In this document: positions 10,438 through 17,332 of the stretch, one piece after another
How positions within the stretch are numbered: position 1 is the stretch's first letter
Layout of the letters: each line of letters opens with the position of its first letter
Assembly (NCBI GenBank): GCA_938045435.1
Contig: CALIBA010000229.1
Span: 1 to 18,496 of the forward strand
Length of the DNA: 18,496 bases
DNA from: an uncultured Selenomonas sp.
Lineage (GTDB): Bacteria; Bacillota; Negativicutes; Selenomonadales; Selenomonadaceae
Direction: 5' to 3'
Program-made: the position numbers and the translations under genes
The notes under the pieces: model-generated
What the model saw: the letters and a program-made list of their open reading frames with translations, nothing else
Databases searched by the model: none
Told to the model about the DNA's origin: nothing

Positions 10438-12159
10438 TCAAATCTGCACGCGCCGCTCATGTGCAGCCTGCCCGAGGACGAACTGCCCCGTATGCAGCTC
10501 CGTTAGAAAATCGGTCACGCGTGTGCTGCTCTCATCGGCCCTTTGAAATGCGGCGCGGTAGTCAACGACCTCTGCCATCAGTGCACGGATGATCTGAACG
10601 CCGCTCGCCTCATCCTCCGTATACTGATCGGTGATGGTCTGATGGCGGGCATCGACATCCTTTTTCGCGCTCCGATAGAACAGGAACATCCCGATGGAAA
10701 CAGCAGCACCGATCGCAATCCCCACCGGCCCGCCTAAAATCCCAACGAGCGGCGGCAGCACCGCACCCGCGCCGCAGAGCTTTTGCCCTGCGCTGAGACC
10801 GACCGCAGAGAGCGCCTTTCTGCGCTCCTCTGCCGCCCATGCGGTGAACGCCTCCAGTACCTCCGTCTCGTTTTCCCCGTCCTGCGTCTGTGCCGTAAAG
10901 GCACCGAGAGAAAACTTCACCGTATGCGGCACTGCCATGCGGTTCTTTGCAATGACATCCCGATAGGCGGAGAGAATCCAATCGCGCGAGAAGGCAATCG
11001 CCATCTTCTGCACCGTGATATTCGCACGGGACTCCTCCGGATTCATCGCTGCATCCGTCACGAGCTGCATAAAATTGCGGCGCTCCTCGAACGCCTGCTG
11101 CTTCATCTGCATCTCACGCTTCGCGCGCGCCTCATCCCCCTCGGCATCAATGACGAGCTGCTCAAGCGTCTGCGCCTCATGCAGGGACTGCTCCGCATCA
11201 TCAAAATCCGTCACGAGGCTCTCCAACACGCGGTCCAGCTCCTCTATCAGACCCTTGAGCACAGGCTCTTGCCAAAAGATCTGATAGAAGTGGTCATAGA
11301 CACGTTCATGCAAATGTGCGGCACACATCGCCTCTGCAAGCTCATTCCACGTCTTGCTGTATTTTTTCAAATACGGATAGTCAAGTTCCTGCTCACTCAG
11401 CTTCTCCGGCTGAAAGAGCTGAAGCGCCTCGCGCCACCTATGCTCTTGTTCCGCGATGAAATCCGGTGCCTCTGCGAGGCGCTCTATCCAACAATCGAGC
11501 TGTTTTTGGATCATCCCCTCACTATCGCGTCCGAAAAGCCCGTTCGCATAGGCGTCGATGATGAGGATGGCCTTGCGGTCGAGCGCCGTTTCATCCTGCA
11601 TATCCAGATAGCGGCGTACCCACTGCAATGCCGCAGGACTGCGGTCTGCGCGGCGGCAGATGAGCGCAAAGAGGAGCGACGTCTTTTCATCATCGCGATG
11701 CACCGCCTCGCGGAGCGCCCGCTGCGCCAGATCCTCCCGGTCACTGATCCACGCCGAGAGCGCGACGAGCGCAGGCGCGAGCCAGTATTCCGGTGCCCCC
11801 AGCATCAGCTCCTCTGTCGCCGCCGTGATCGTGTCCCTGCGCACAATGCCGAGATCATTTGCCTGCAAGATCCCCTTCATCGTCCGACGGACAATGGCAT
11901 AGTGCCCGAACTTTTGTTCGATCTCCTGCCGGAGTTTCACGAGGCGTGTCTCCGCCGTCTGTGCGCGGTTCGCAAGCCGCTGCATCTTAGAAAACGCAGC
12001 AAAATCCGATGACAGCTGATGCAGTTCTTTTTTCAGCGCACTGATCTGGTTGCCCATCAAGACGACATTGCTGTTCGTCGTATGAACAGAATCATCAAGC
12101 TCCTTTAGGCGCGTAGAAATCCACGAAATATCCTCAGTCGAAACAATCCGATCTGCCAT
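10438..12159 (-). CDS. Large coiled-coil protein with a glycine-rich membrane hairpin
   Basis: A 573-aa protein of unknown family and the first gene of the AAA+ cluster. Residues 10-85 look like coiled coil (heptad-like Leu/Ile spacing). About 110-300 look like helical repeats, with DEKTSLLFALICRRADR and LDRKAILIIDAYANGLFG as striking segments. About 300-365 is strongly charged and probably coiled coil. Residues 461-495 are a Gly/Ala-rich hydrophobic stretch (LVGILGGPVGIAIGAAV) long enough for a membrane hairpin, and the C-terminal tail is charged. The start is the ATG at 12159 with GGGGGAAG just upstream; a longer frame back to 12225 would start at about the promoter. No enzyme motif was seen. 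A membrane-associated scaffold role is possible but unproven. Confidence 0.82.
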   Translation of the reverse strand: MADRIVSTEDISWISTRLKELDDSVHTTNSNVVLMGNQISALKKELHQLSSDFAAFSKMQRLANRAQTAETRLVKLRQEIEQKFGHYAIVRRTMKGILQANDLGIVRRDTITAATEELMLGAPEYWLAPALVALSAWISDREDLAQRALREAVHRDDEKTSLLFALICRRADRSPAALQWVRRYLDMQDETALDRKAILIIDAYANGLFGRDSEGMIQKQLDCWIERLAEAPDFIAEQEHRWREALQLFQPEKLSEQELDYPYLKKYSKTWNELAEAMCAAHLHERVYDHFYQIFWQEPVLKGLIEELDRVLESLVTDFDDAEQSLHEAQTLEQLVIDAEGDEARAKREMQMKQQAFEERRNFMQLVTDAAMNPEESRANITVQKMAIAFSRDWILSAYRDVIAKNRMAVPHTVKFSLGAFTAQTQDGENETEVLEAFTAWAAEERRKALSAVGLSAGQKLCGAGAVLPPLVGILGGPVGIAIGAAVSIGMFLFYRSAKKDVDARHQTITDQYTEDEASGVQIIRALMAEVVDYRAAFQRADESSTRVTDFLTELHTGQFVLGQAAHERRVQI

Positions 12160-12223
12160 ATACTTCCCCCGTCTCTTCGTGTGTAGGCAGATCGCCCCGC
12201 CTCCTGCACAATACATTGGGTTC

Positions 12224-12232
12224 ATTATATCA
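12224..12232 (-). promoter_or_regulatory. Extended -10 promoter for the five-gene minus-strand cluster
   Basis: On the minus strand TGATATAAT forms a perfect extended -10 (TG-n-TATAAT). No good -35 is seen at 17 bp, as is usual for extended -10 promoters. The start is expected near 12217, about 58 nt before the first codon. Confidence 0.6.
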
Positions 12233-12297
12233 TATTTTGTAAATAAGCGCGAATAGAGAAGTACATCTATATTTATATCGCGAAAACAATGCGGATA

Positions 12298-12306
12298 TGG
12301 TATGAT
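12298..12306 (+). promoter_or_regulatory. Extended -10 promoter for the acetyltransferase gene
   Basis: TGGTATGAT (TG-n-TATGAT) lies 35 bp before the ATG at 12342, with AAAGGAG at 12325-12331 as the ribosome site. No clear -35. It is divergent from the cluster promoter at 12224-12232 in an AT-rich spacer. Confidence 0.5.
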
Positions 12307-12341
12307 AAGATTCTATCGTATCGTAAAGGAGCATCACATTT

Positions 12342-13424
12342 ATGATTCAAAAATTTACGTTAGATAACTTTTCCCCACAGCTTCGAAAAATCTATCGGGA
12401 TGAAGATCAAAAAAAGCTCATGATTACCATTGGGGAGCGCTCCTACATCGTCAGTGGCCGTTTAGAGACATTTGATAAAGAAAACGAGCATATCCTGATC
12501 GGAAAATATTCCTCCCTGGCACATCGCCTAACCTTTATGATCGGTATGAATCATGACTATCGTTGCATTACGACCTATCCGCAGCAGATCATCGAGGAAG
12601 CAAGTGCTCCTGACCCTGCACTTCCGCTGACACCTATGGAAGATCCGGTCAGCCGCCACCAAATCATCATTGGCAACGATGTTTGGATCGGTGCCAATGC
12701 AACGATCATGGGCGGCATCCGCATTGGAAACGGTGCTGTCATCGGCACCGGCGCTGTCGTTGCAAAGAACATCCCGCCCTATGCGATCGCCGTCGGCAAC
12801 CCCGCGCGCATCATCAAGTACCGTTTCGACAAAGATACCGTCACGCGGCTGCAGCGCATCAAATGGTGGAACTGGCCGCAGTCCGACATCGAAGAATACC
12901 TGCCCCGCTTCAACAAAAATATGCGTGCCTTCTTAGATACGTTCGATGTACTGCCGGAACAAGAAACCTCCCCCACATACATCGAAACAATCAAATCCAT
13001 ACAGAAACTGAAGGCGGACGGCTATCAAATCGCCTACTTCGTGCCGGACTTTGACATTGATGTCTCCCTTGCCGTCTGGCCGCGCGTGATAGAATCCTAC
13101 CTCTCTACATATACCGCAGACAACCCCATCGCGCTCATGCTTGCCCTGCCCGAGGGGGATGCATATAGCACACAGACTATGGTCATTCAGTCCCTCCTCA
13201 CCCAGTGCGGGGAGAATGCAGCGCTCATCCTGTCACATACATGCAGTGAAAAACTCTCATTTTCCATCGAGGTACTCCAAGAGTCGGATGTCTATATCAC
13301 CACACGCGAAGGAATCTCATCCATCTGTGTTGACTACGCCGCCGATGCGGATCTTTGTATTCGCTACGGTCTGGATCACCACAGCCTGCTCTTTCCACCG
13401 ATGCACACGAGAACGCTCTTTTGA
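12342..13424 (+). CDS. Hexapeptide-repeat O-acetyltransferase (CatB/XAT type) with C-terminal extension
   Basis: The N-terminal ~165 residues match the CatB/xenobiotic acetyltransferase type of left-handed beta-helix enzymes: IGKYSSLA (53-60), GMNHDYRCITTYP (68-80) with the likely catalytic His71, then hexapeptide repeats ending IGNGAVIGTGAVVAKNIPPYAIAVGNPARIIKYRF (128-162). They transfer acetyl groups from acetyl-CoA to sugars or similar acceptors. The family normally ends around residue 210-220. This protein has 360 residues; about 215-360 (DGYQIAYFVPDFDIDV, DVYITTREGISS) form a second alpha/beta domain that looks faintly like the C-terminal half of a GT-B glycosyltransferase, which is not a firm call. 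The ATG has AAAGGAG 10 nt upstream. A role in surface polysaccharide or glycan modification is plausible. Confidence 0.85.
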   Translation: MIQKFTLDNFSPQLRKIYRDEDQKKLMITIGERSYIVSGRLETFDKENEHILIGKYSSLAHRLTFMIGMNHDYRCITTYPQQIIEEASAPDPALPLTPMEDPVSRHQIIIGNDVWIGANATIMGGIRIGNGAVIGTGAVVAKNIPPYAIAVGNPARIIKYRFDKDTVTRLQRIKWWNWPQSDIEEYLPRFNKNMRAFLDTFDVLPEQETSPTYIETIKSIQKLKADGYQIAYFVPDFDIDVSLAVWPRVIESYLSTYTADNPIALMLALPEGDAYSTQTMVIQSLLTQCGENAALILSHTCSEKLSFSIEVLQESDVYITTREGISSICVDYAADADLCIRYGLDHHSLLFPPMHTRTLF

Positions 13425-13460
13425 GCCTCTGTCTTGCGCTGCTCTCATAAGTTCCACACG

Positions 13461-13487
13461 AAAAAAGCTGCCTGTAGGCAGCTTTTT
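13461..13487. terminator. Bidirectional terminator between the acetyltransferase and SirTM genes
   Basis: AGCTGCC (13466-13472) pairs with GGCAGCT (13477-13483) around a 4-nt loop, with A6 on the left and T5 on the right, extending the stem symmetrically. It fits both the plus gene ending at 13424 and the minus gene ending at 13489. Confidence 0.92.
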
Positions 13488-13488
13488 C

Positions 13489-14382
13489 TTATGCAATCTC
13501 TTGCAGCACCGCTCCAATATCCATCCCGATCACAATACTGCGTGCGCGAATCTCATCGGGGAGATCCTCCACCCAGAGATTCACCGACGCGAGCGTCACA
13601 TCCATGCGCTGTGCCGCCATCCGCCAAAACGGGTACTTGATGATGCCGGGCGTATTCATCCCAACACCAAGCTCCAGCAGGAGCGTTTGCCGCCCCTTAG
13701 TATGCTGCAGAAAATCTTGGTATCGCGCAGCCGCTGCACGCCAGCCTGCATCCTCCACGAAAGACGCATCGACACGCAGATGCGTTGTCATCTCTGCACC
13801 ATCATCGGGACAATAGGGAATCAGCGCCGTCGGAATCTCCATCAGGGGATTGCCATGTGCCGGCAGAAGCAGCGCCCCATCTGCCCCAAACGAAAATCCC
13901 TGTGCGCGCAGCATGGCGCGTATATGCTCCTCATTGTCATACGTTTTCCCCGCCGAAGCCCCCATAGGACGACTGCTCTGAAAAAGACCAAAATCCCCCT
14001 GCGTATAAAAGAGCCGTTCCTTGTCAAATCCCGCCCGCTGAAAGGTATGATCCACATTCGTCGTCAGGACGAAATAATCCCGTCCATCCACCAGGCGCAG
14101 GAGATTTACATAGACATCGCTCGGCGGCATGGGGGCATAGCGGTTGATGTAGATACTCCTGCTCCACCACGCCCAGAATATCTCGCGCGTGGGAAACGGA
14201 TAGAATCCGCCCGTATAGAGATCCGTGATGCCGAAGCGTTCCTGAAAATCTGAAAAATATTTGAGGAAGCGCGCACCCGCATAGTCATAGCCCGCCGCCG
14301 TCGAAAGCCCCGCCCCTGCGCCGATGAGAATACAGTCTGCTGAAGCAAGGACTTTTTTTAGTTGTAAAATGGATTCCCTCAT
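13489..14382 (-). CDS. Class M sirtuin (SirTM), probable protein ADP-ribosyltransferase
   Basis: The 297-aa protein has sirtuin NAD-binding motifs: GAGAGLSTAAGYDY (21-34) and TTNVDHTFQ (107-115). The usual catalytic His-Gly is replaced by Gln128-Gly129 (TQGD), the known mark of SirTM enzymes, which ADP-ribosylate proteins rather than deacetylate. Conserved SirTM blocks KTYDNEEHIRAM (146-157) and ASFVED (206-211) are present. The four-cysteine zinc ribbon seen in other sirtuins is largely lost: Ser136, Met140 and Asp194 stand where Cys would be expected and only Cys191 remains. The ATG overlaps the macrodomain stop as ATGA, so translation is coupled to the enzyme that removes ADP-ribose. No GcvH-like or lipoate ligase gene adjoins it, unlike the extended operon described for staphylococci and streptococci. 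The acceptor protein is unknown. Confidence 0.88.
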   Translation of the reverse strand: MRESILQLKKVLASADCILIGAGAGLSTAAGYDYAGARFLKYFSDFQERFGITDLYTGGFYPFPTREIFWAWWSRSIYINRYAPMPPSDVYVNLLRLVDGRDYFVLTTNVDHTFQRAGFDKERLFYTQGDFGLFQSSRPMGASAGKTYDNEEHIRAMLRAQGFSFGADGALLLPAHGNPLMEIPTALIPYCPDDGAEMTTHLRVDASFVEDAGWRAAAARYQDFLQHTKGRQTLLLELGVGMNTPGIIKYPFWRMAAQRMDVTLASVNLWVEDLPDEIRARSIVIGMDIGAVLQEIA

Positions 14383-15161
14383 GATAAAAGTCTTTCGTAA
14401 ATCTCCTTATCTTCATCCTTGAATACATTGAAGACAACGCGCTCCATTGTTTTATTCTGCGCGAGAAATGCACGCACCTCGTGCACCGCGATCTCCGCCG
14501 CCTCTTTATTGGGAAAATGGAACTCTCCCGTGGAGATGCAGCAAAAGGCAATGCTTTTCAAATCGTGCTGCACAGCGCATGAAAGACAGGAGCGGTAACA
14601 AGAGGCAAGCAGTTCTTTATCACGCTCCGTTAATGTGCCCCGCACAATCGGCCCGACTGTATGGAGAACATAACGTGCAGGGAGATTGTAGCCGCGCGTG
14701 ATCTTTGCGCTGCCCGTTTTCTCCGGATGTCCCTGCTGCTCCATGCGCGCTGCACACTCTGCACGCAGAGCGAGACCCGCCGCGCTGTGGATGGCATTGT
14801 CGATGCAGCGGTGACAGGGGATGAAGCAGCCGAGCAGACGGCTGTTGGCTGCATTCACGATGGCATCCACCACAAGGCGCGTAATATCCCCCTGCCAAAG
14901 GGCAAGGCGTGGATCTGCCGAGGCAGCAGGAATCATAATCGCATCAACCGTTCCGCGCTGGTCCCGCTCGGCTTTGAGCAGTTCATCCTGCAAACGCAGG
15001 AACTCGGCAGAGAGCGGACGCGGCTCCCGCACATTCATCAGTGCACGGAGCAGGCTGCGTTGTGCTGTCTGCTCTGCTGCGACCTGTGCCGCCTGTGCGC
15101 GGTACTCCGGCATCTCGGTGAGGAGGATGTCAATCAACTGTTTTATGAGCGATAAAGACAT
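14379..15161 (-). CDS. Zinc-type macrodomain protein, probable protein-ADP-ribose hydrolase
   Basis: The 260-aa protein has a helical N-terminal part (1-75) and a macrodomain (about 85-260). Motifs: LWQGDITRLVVDAIVNAAN (88-106), then GCFIPCHRCIDNAIHSAAG (111-129), where Cys112, His117 and Cys119 match the zinc ligands of the macrodomains linked to SirTM. Further C-terminal are GYNLPARYVLHTVGP (157-171) and CISTGEFHFPNKEAA (208-222). Family members release ADP-ribose from proteins and reverse SirTM action. The ATG at 15161 is preferred over a GTG at 15170 because AAAGGAAG lies 9 nt upstream of it but abuts the GTG. It is 40 bp downstream of the oxidoreductase gene and overlaps the sirtuin gene, so one transcript is likely. 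Confidence 0.92.
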   Translation of the reverse strand: MSLSLIKQLIDILLTEMPEYRAQAAQVAAEQTAQRSLLRALMNVREPRPLSAEFLRLQDELLKAERDQRGTVDAIMIPAASADPRLALWQGDITRLVVDAIVNAANSRLLGCFIPCHRCIDNAIHSAAGLALRAECAARMEQQGHPEKTGSAKITRGYNLPARYVLHTVGPIVRGTLTERDKELLASCYRSCLSCAVQHDLKSIAFCCISTGEFHFPNKEAAEIAVHEVRAFLAQNKTMERVVFNVFKDEDKEIYERLLS

Positions 15162-15201
15162 GGAGAACACTTCCTTTGTAGAGAGAACATCCCTACAACC
15201 T

Positions 15202-15831
15202 TTATGCTTGCACCAGAGACACGCGTTCGCCGATATGCGCCCCGCTCTCGATCAGATCGACCATCCCGAGCGCATAATCCTGATAGCTGATGACACTCTC
15301 GCCCGCTGCGCTTAGCGTCAGTTCCTCACCGCCGAGAATATATTTGCCCGTCTTTTCCCCGTCGGCACGGAAATCTGCCGCGGGGCTCACAAAGACCCAC
15401 TTCGCATCCGTGCGGGAGCGGAGCGCCGCCAGCTCCTCCGTCTGTGCCTTCGCCAGCGGATAGAACTCTGCCGGGAACTCCGGCGTATCGGCCAGCTGCA
15501 CACGGTGCGCCGGATCGACATAGAGACTGCCCGCACCACCGACGATATAGAGACGCATCTCTGTCCCCGCCACAAGATCCACCAGATGCTGGCTTGTCTT
15601 TGTATGCAGCGGCAGCGTCTCCGGCGCATACGCACCGAACCCGTCTACGACCGCATCAAATCCCGCCAGATCATCCTTGCTCAGATCGAGAATATCCTTC
15701 TGAACGAAGTTCTTGGCCGCGCTCTTATTTTCACTCCGCGCGAACGCCGTCACCTCATGTCCGCGCGCCACAAGCTCCTCGATGATGGCACGGCTTGCCT
15801 TCCCATTCGATGCCACAACTGCGATTTTCAT
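15202..15831 (-). CDS. NAD(P)-binding oxidoreductase, YwnB/NmrA-like
   Basis: The 209-aa protein starts MKIAVVASNGKASRAIIEEL, a Rossmann beta-alpha-beta start of the NAD(P)H-binding family, though the usual GxxGxxG appears in the altered form SNGKASR. VVDGFGAYAPET (about 61-72) and the diagnostic IVGGAGSLYVDP (about 96-107) match the YwnB-type group, and VFVSPAADF follows near 150. These proteins are atypical short-chain dehydrogenase relatives; the substrate is unknown. The ATG at 15831 has GGAGGT 7 nt upstream. It is the first gene of the probable operon with the macrodomain and SirTM genes and is controlled by the promoter at 15888-15916 with its palindrome. The link to redox signalling is inferred from the neighbours and the operator type. 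Confidence 0.88.
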   Translation of the reverse strand: MKIAVVASNGKASRAIIEELVARGHEVTAFARSENKSAAKNFVQKDILDLSKDDLAGFDAVVDGFGAYAPETLPLHTKTSQHLVDLVAGTEMRLYIVGGAGSLYVDPAHRVQLADTPEFPAEFYPLAKAQTEELAALRSRTDAKWVFVSPAADFRADGEKTGKYILGGEELTLSAAGESVISYQDYALGMVDLIESGAHIGERVSLVQA

Positions 15832-15861
15832 ATGAAATACCTCCGTAACGTCATTTCCTTT

Positions 15862-15884
15862 TTTGTAATTAACTTAATTACAAA
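15862..15884. promoter_or_regulatory. Perfect 23-bp palindrome, probable repressor operator
   Basis: TTTGTAATTAA, a central C at 15873, then TTAATTACAAA: a perfect palindrome. It covers the predicted start of the minus-strand promoter at 15888-15916, an ideal place for repression. Its form suits a dimeric winged-helix repressor of the MarR or HxlR type, but no such gene is in the window. Confidence 0.78.
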
Positions 15885-15887
15885 CGG

Positions 15888-15916
15888 AGTATATCATACA
15901 TAAAACATAACGTCAA
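15888..15916 (-). promoter_or_regulatory. Promoter of the oxidoreductase-macrodomain-SirTM operon
   Basis: On the minus strand TTGACG (15916-15911), 17 bp, TATACT (15893-15888), preceded by a TG two bases before the -10. The start near 15881 lies inside the palindrome at 15862-15884. Confidence 0.82.
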
Positions 15917-15958
15917 TAGATACAATAAATTTATTTTGATACGAAATGGCAGTCCCAA

Positions 15959-15980
15959 ATGCCCCCTGTGCGGGGGCATG
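15959..15980 (-). terminator. Probable terminator after the 145-aa gene
   Basis: ATGCCCCC (15959-15966) pairs with GGGGGCAT (15972-15979) around a 5-nt loop, 2 bp beyond the stop codon of the minus-strand gene. The T tail is short (TTTG), so termination may be imperfect. Confidence 0.6.
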
Positions 15981-15981
15981 T

Positions 15982-16419
15982 TTATTGGCGATACATCAGC
16001 GGATCCACCTCGGAGCGAATCCCATGGAGCGCAAGTTCCTCTGTCATCTGCTCGGTCGTGCGCAGCAGCAGAGCACGGGACGTGCGCCAGACCATCTTTT
16101 TAAGATACGAACTTCCGTCATAAACATAGCGGCGGCTCTTCTGTCCATCCTTCTTCACGATCTGCATCTCTCCCATAAACGTGAGGTTCCCTTTGGTCGA
16201 TCGGCAGAAAAAACGCACGACGCGAATCTCATCAAGCGCATAGCTCTCCTCTGTACTGCCGCACAGTCCATGGTAAAACGTCATCAGACACCCACCCTCG
16301 ATGCGCAGCACATCATAAAACGCATGCGCCGCTCGAGAACGCGCAAGAAACCGTACCGTCAATACGCCAACAGAGATACCGGCTGACATGAGCACCATGA
16401 TCCAAATAATTTCTTCCAT
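15982..16419 (-). CDS. Hypothetical membrane-anchored protein
   Basis: The 145-aa protein has one hydrophobic segment at about residues 4-26 (IIWIMVLMSAGISVGVLTV), followed by Arg-rich sequence, which suggests an N-terminal anchor with the bulk in the cytoplasm. The remainder is a single small domain with beta-like strands (EIRVVRFFC, NLTFMGEMQIVKK, SRRYVYDGSSYLKKMVW) and no motif I recognise. The ATG at 16419 has AGAGGAAG 6 nt upstream. It lies 69 bp after the DUF6882-like gene in the same direction and may be co-transcribed with it. No function can be offered. Confidence 0.75.
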   Translation of the reverse strand: MEEIIWIMVLMSAGISVGVLTVRFLARSRAAHAFYDVLRIEGGCLMTFYHGLCGSTEESYALDEIRVVRFFCRSTKGNLTFMGEMQIVKKDGQKSRRYVYDGSSYLKKMVWRTSRALLLRTTEQMTEELALHGIRSEVDPLMYRQ

Positions 16420-16488
16420 CCATATACTTCCTCTTATGCCTGTACTGCAGATGTTAAGCAGCGACTTGATACAACAGCGATCTATACA

Positions 16489-17181
16489 TTAGATACTCTT
16501 GATGGAAGCGATGCGCTGCATACCGCCCGCAGTTTCAAAGTCAATGACCAGATCCTGCGTGAAGTGTGCTGTGATAGTCGTTCCGCTCCACTCGTACGGC
16601 GTACGGTTCCACAGGAGGAACGCCTCGGCAAAGATGCGATGATCGACCTCGAACTGCTCGATGCACTGCGTCACCGTCGAAACGAAGCGCGGAAAATCAA
16701 CGGAGGCAAAGACCTCCTCCGGCACATCTGAAATGCCGACAAAGAATGCTCCACCCTCGTGCGGACAGCGATAGTAGGCATATCCATCTGCAAGCCCGCA
16801 GGCGACGATGGAGAGGTTGTGCCCATTGAATGTATCGTTCAGATCAAACTCTGCCTCTGTCAGCGGCTCCAGATGCCATTCCTCGCCGCGTGCCTTTGTC
16901 TCGTTGGCAAGGCAGATGATCGTATCGGGGAAGTGATTGATATTCTCCCATCCCCAGAGCCATGTGCCGCTCGATTTGGACGCACTCCCGATGAACTGAA
17001 TCGGATACTCCCGCATACCGAAGAATATAACGCCGCGCCCAAGGTCGATGTTCCAATTCTCATTCTGCACCACAAGTGCGCCGCAGGCATTCTGGACGCA
17101 CATCATCTTACCGAGGCACGCTGAAAAAACATCACGCCAGTCGCTCCGATCTACCGAGAGCCGATCAAAAAATTCCTTCAT
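16489..17181 (-). CDS. DUF6882-like hypothetical protein
   Basis: A soluble protein of about 230 aa with DLGRGVIFFGMREYPIQFIGS (in the N-terminal third) and SGTWLWGWEN, a combination I associate with the DUF6882 family; the call is from memory. The function is unknown, and such proteins are sometimes found near toxin or immunity genes. Three in-frame starts exist: 17223, 17187 and 17181. The first lies inside the plus-strand promoter at 17207-17235 and lacks a ribosome site. GGAG sits 3 nt before the second and 9 nt before the third, so 17181 is preferred. It is transcribed toward the 145-aa gene. The region upstream is occupied by the type I toxin-antitoxin locus, so its promoter is unclear. 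Confidence 0.65.
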   Translation of the reverse strand: MKEFFDRLSVDRSDWRDVFSACLGKMMCVQNACGALVVQNENWNIDLGRGVIFFGMREYPIQFIGSASKSSGTWLWGWENINHFPDTIICLANETKARGEEWHLEPLTEAEFDLNDTFNGHNLSIVACGLADGYAYYRCPHEGGAFFVGISDVPEEVFASVDFPRFVSTVTQCIEQFEVDHRIFAEAFLLWNRTPYEWSGTTITAHFTQDLVIDFETAGGMQRIASIKSI

Positions 17182-17206
17182 ACTCATTTTCTCCGTTCCA
17201 TGATCC

Positions 17207-17235
17207 TTGACGATACGGCTCATAAATGATAAAAT
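17207..17235 (+). promoter_or_regulatory. Promoter of the antisense (antitoxin) RNA
   Basis: TTGACG (17207-17212), a 17-bp spacer and TAAAAT (17230-17235) on the plus strand. The start is expected near 17242, at the end of the toxin transcript on the opposite strand. Confidence 0.75.
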
Positions 17236-17243
17236 AGAGACAT

Positions 17244-17273
17244 AAAAAGGGGCACTGTCTAGCGGTCGCCCCC
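17244..17273 (-). terminator. Terminator of the Hol-Tox mRNA
   Basis: On the minus strand GGGGGC (17273-17268) and GCCCC (17253-17249) form a stem, followed by TTTTT (17248-17244). The same bases also pair with the 5' end of the mRNA, so two folds compete. Confidence 0.6.
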
Positions 17274-17289
17274 ATTACAAGCGAGATTT

Positions 17290-17332
17290 CCCCGCCAGGG
17301 TTTGGTAGACGCAAGGCGGGGGTTTCTCTTTT
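17290..17332 (+). terminator. Terminator of the antisense RNA
   Basis: CCCCGCC (17290-17296) pairs with GGCGGGG (17315-17321), followed by the T-rich tail TTTCTCTTTT (17323-17332) on the plus strand. Confidence 0.75.

Noticed and set aside
10783..12012. 409-aa open frame on the plus strand opposite the 573-aa gene
   Set aside because: The minus frame has a promoter, a ribosome site, coiled-coil periodicity and operon context. The plus frame is Arg/His/Leu-rich antisense sequence.
13141..14253. 370-aa plus-strand frame running from the acetyltransferase gene across the terminator into the SirTM gene
   Set aside because: It spans a strong terminator and overlaps two recognised genes in other frames; no motif of its own.
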